A DNA stretch of 16,877 nt. Origin: Deltaproteobacteria bacterium (GTDB lineage Bacteria > Desulfobacterota > DSM-4660 > Desulfatiglandales > B25-G16). Positions 15,178-16,877 of this stretch are shown one piece after another. The stretch spans positions 1-16,877 of the forward strand of contig JAGYMO010000083.1 of assembly GCA_018400255.1 (NCBI GenBank), written 5' to 3'. The translations under genes and the position numbers were made by a program. Every line of letters begins with the position of its first letter. Positions within the stretch are counted from its first letter, which is position 1. The notes beneath the pieces are model-generated. The model saw only the letters and a list, made by a program, of their open reading frames with translations, was not told the DNA's origin and did not search any database.

Positions 15178-16212
15178 TCAGTACTCAATTCCCTTACGTG
15201 CCTTTATCCCCTTGTTAAAAGGATGCTTTATTTCCTTCATTTCAATCACGGAAGATGCCATGGCCTCTATTTCCGGGTTGGCATTCCTGCCGGTAAGGAT
15301 AATGTGCATGTCTTTAGGCTTAGATAAGAGCAATTTTTTTATTAGATCTTGATGGAGCAGCCCCAGGTTAGTCGCTATATTAATTTCATCTAATACGATT
15401 AGACGGTATTTTAATGAGAATACCTCTTCCTCAGCAGCAGCCCAGGCATTTTTTGCCGCTTCAACATGCTTGTCAGAGTCTTTTGGAGGTCCAAAGATAA
15501 AACCCTTTCCCATACTTTTAATCTCGAGATTTGGGAATTTTTTAATGGCGATAACCTCTCCATAGGGCTGCGGAGATTTGATAAATTGCAGTATGCTGGA
15601 TTGTATTTTATTTGCCGCAAAAAACATTGATCGGCCTATGCTGTAGGTAGTTTTCCCTTTGCCATTTCCAGTTACTATCTCTATGCAGCCCTCCTTATTT
15701 TTCCCGTCGAGGTTTATTGACTCTTCATTAAATTTATGTTCAACCATCTCCGTCACAAGATCGGCTTGCTCGATAGTGCCTGCTGCTGCATTGTTGCCGG
15801 TTAAGACCAGTTCCAATTTATCAGGTTTTTTCCTTATAAGTTCGTTGATTGTTTCTTCAGGTATGGGCCCTGATCCAACGAGCTCATTGATTCCTTCAAG
15901 CATTACAATATCGAAATTGTTACTATGCATTACCTCTTGGACGCGTTCAAGGGCTCTGTCTATGCGTATGCTATCATAGTGTCCAGGTTCTTTCTCAGCA
16001 GAGGCATCTTTGAGGGTTGGGCGCTCTAAGACTATATTGGGGGCCAAAAATGAAAGTGCGCTGTCCTCTGTTTCAATATAAGGATGGGTCAGAAAACCCA
16101 TGACAAATATACGAAGATTTTGGCCTGCTGCCCTTAGACATAAACCTACGTGGGAAAGGTTTATTCGGCTTGTTTTTCCGGTATAAACCTGCACCAATCC
16201 TTGTTCTAACAT
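15178..16212 (-). CDS. Tandem CobO-type corrinoid adenosyltransferase
   Basis: A 344-aa protein made of two copies of the CobO/BtuR fold, which transfers adenosyl from ATP to cob(I)yrinic acid a,c-diamide or cob(I)alamin; single-copy enzymes are usually ~170-200 aa. The C-terminal copy (~174-344) keeps the P-loop GNGKGKTT (182-189), the acidic LIVLDEIN (271-278) and LTGRNA (306-311). The N-terminal copy (~5-170) opens GLVQVYTG and later shows GLCLRAAG, VMLEGIN and LTGNNA, all at matching positions. Its P-loop is replaced without length change (KTSRINL where GKGKTT is expected), so it probably cannot bind ATP the usual way. The ATG has AAAGGAGGG seven bases upstream. It is divergent from the Fe-S oxidoreductase gene and convergent with the dehydratase homologue. 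No other cobalamin gene is in the window. Confidence 0.88.
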   Translation of the reverse strand: MLEQGLVQVYTGKTSRINLSHVGLCLRAAGQNLRIFVMGFLTHPYIETEDSALSFLAPNIVLERPTLKDASAEKEPGHYDSIRIDRALERVQEVMHSNNFDIVMLEGINELVGSGPIPEETINELIRKKPDKLELVLTGNNAAAGTIEQADLVTEMVEHKFNEESINLDGKNKEGCIEIVTGNGKGKTTYSIGRSMFFAANKIQSSILQFIKSPQPYGEVIAIKKFPNLEIKSMGKGFIFGPPKDSDKHVEAAKNAWAAAEEEVFSLKYRLIVLDEINIATNLGLLHQDLIKKLLLSKPKDMHIILTGRNANPEIEAMASSVIEMKEIKHPFNKGIKARKGIEY

Positions 16213-16247
16213 CTGATTACCCTCCTTTAATCATCGTTAAAATTGCA

Positions 16248-16277
16248 TTTATGGGTGTGAATAAAGGCAATTTTCAA
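16248..16277 (-). promoter_or_regulatory. Putative promoter for the adenosyltransferase gene
   Basis: Minus-strand TTGAAA (16272-16277), an 18-nt spacer and CATAAA (16248-16253), ending about 35 bases before the start codon. Weak pattern match. A 12-bp perfect palindrome TTATCATGATAA (16320-16331) lies ~45 bp upstream and could be an operator. No cobalamin-riboswitch signature was recognised. Confidence 0.3.
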
Positions 16278-16411
16278 AGTTCTCCAGCTTTGTAATAAAT
16301 AGAAGCTTGTATCAGGCATTTATCATGATAACGCAAAAAATTCTTTCAGAAATATAGATAAACAAATGATCAAAGGCAATAAAAAATTTTTTTGCCCTTT
16401 ATCCCGACCGC

Positions 16412-16538
16412 AGAAAGCCACGGCTTTAGCCGTGGATGAATGCGCCTATAGTCAAGATGTCGCACCACTAAGCCCCGCCGTTGGCGAAGCGAATCGGCGA
16501 AACCAGGTGGCCCCACGGGCAAGCCCGTGGGGCTCCAC
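16412..16538. mobile_element. IS200/IS605-like double-hairpin island (no transposase)
   Basis: A GC-rich patch inside AT-rich DNA. The first hairpin CCACGGC-TTTA-GCCGTGG (16418-16435) is flanked by GCAGAAAG and ATGAATG, which resembles the subterminal hairpins of IS200/IS605 elements. The second is an 11-bp perfect stem, GCCCCACGGGC-AA-GCCCGTGGGGC (16510-16533). Between them, CGCCG/CGGCG (about 16476-16500) can form another stem. No tnpA or tnpB coding sequence is present. It may be an internally deleted element, a non-autonomous derivative, or a left-over omega-RNA-like segment. A 60-codon frame crossing it is judged spurious. Confidence 0.5.
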
Positions 16539-16675
16539 TCGCTCATAATGCCCCTGTTTCTTGTGATGACTAAAAAGCTTTTTTAAGCAGGAAGGCAAAA
16601 TATCTTGACCGCTTCTTATGGCTATGGTATCCATTTGAAAAAATTAATTCTTACGCCTTTCGTGAGGAGGAAAAA

Positions 16676-16877
16676 ATGCATCATAAAATTCAACCAGCCC
16701 TTGAGCACTACTTAGGCATACCTGGATTTGTTGTTATTTCTATAATTTTACTAGTAGGCCTTGCCTTATTCTTCTATATAATCTACAAACGATATCTTCT
16801 CCTTAAGGCTGCAAAGCCTGACCCCAGATTTGACTCACTGAAGAACAGGATTTACGACCTCATCATTTACGGTATAT
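16676..16877 (+). CDS. N-terminus of membrane Fe-S oxidoreductase (partial)
   Basis: Open from ATG 16676 to the window edge (67 codons), with GAGGAGG five bases upstream. The protein starts MHHKIQPALEHYLGIPGF, followed by one strong transmembrane segment (residues ~18-38), then YKRYLLLKAAKPDPRFDSLK and NRIYDLIIYG. The KPDPRFD pattern after the first helix is typical of the N-terminus of HdrD/GlpC-like membrane (Fe-S)-binding proteins thought to act as electron-transfer-flavoprotein:menaquinone oxidoreductases in anaerobes. The cysteine-rich part lies beyond the window, so the assignment rests on this short stretch. Such an enzyme would fit an acyl-CoA-oxidising metabolism. Confidence 0.65.
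   Translation, partial: MHHKIQPALEHYLGIPGFVVISIILLVGLALFFYIIYKRYLLLKAAKPDPRFDSLKNRIYDLIIYGI

Larger units (their letters stand above)
16213..16675. other. Divergent intergenic region
   Basis: This 463-bp gap holds the putative adenosyltransferase promoter (16248-16277), the TTATCATGATAA palindrome, the GC-rich double-hairpin island (16412-16538) and the GAGGAGG ribosome binding site (16664-16670) of the next gene. No promoter for the plus-strand gene could be placed with confidence. Confidence 0.55.

Noticed and set aside
16366..16548. 60-codon plus-strand frame through the GC-rich hairpin island
   Set aside because: Its sequence is the translation of hairpin stems, lacks a ribosome binding site and is explained by the repeat structure.
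16452..16634. 60-codon minus-strand frame across the same island
   Set aside because: Same reason: it reads through palindromic non-coding DNA and has no plausible start signal.

Overview
The window is about 40% GC and looks like an anaerobic bacterium of the Desulfobacterota ('Deltaproteobacteria') type or a nearby phylum. This is inferred from the gene order rplU-rpmA-obgE-proB-proA-nadD-rsfS, an RseC-family protein, an FmdB-type zinc ribbon, a 4-hydroxybutyryl-CoA dehydratase-family enzyme and the start of a membrane Fe-S oxidoreductase of the ETF:quinone oxidoreductase type. No rRNA, tRNA or CRISPR array was seen.

Layout. (1) 143-4344, + strand: a signalling pair. A hybrid histidine kinase carries an N-terminal XylR/DmpR-type effector-binding domain (XylR_N + V4R), and next to it lies a fusion of a CheD deamidase domain with an HDOD domain. 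(2) 4722-5612: an RseC-family membrane protein (+) converging on an FmdB-family zinc-ribbon protein (-), with a perfect 17-bp inverted repeat between them. (3) 6100-13093, + strand: a housekeeping block of rplU, rpmA, then a terminator and a MITE-like inverted-repeat element, then obgE, proB, proA, nadD, rsfS and a secreted M48 metalloprotease with TPRs. Genes from proB onward are packed with tiny gaps or overlaps. (4) 13643-16877: an accessory metabolic region. It holds a divergent 4-hydroxybutyryl-CoA dehydratase homologue (+), a tandem-duplicated CobO-type corrinoid adenosyltransferase (-), a GC-rich double-hairpin island resembling IS200/IS605 ends, and the 5' end of a membrane Fe-S oxidoreductase gene (+) cut by the window edge.

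The housekeeping genes cover ribosome assembly and silencing (L21, L27, Obg, RsfS), proline synthesis (ProB, ProA), NAD synthesis (NadD) and envelope proteostasis (M48-TPR). The unusual content is in the flanks: four proteins with rare domain architecture or altered key residues (kinase, CheD-HDOD, dehydratase homologue, double CobO) and two non-coding elements (a 196-bp inverted-repeat element and an IS605-like hairpin island). These are the best candidates for something undescribed. No single complete novel system could be demonstrated.
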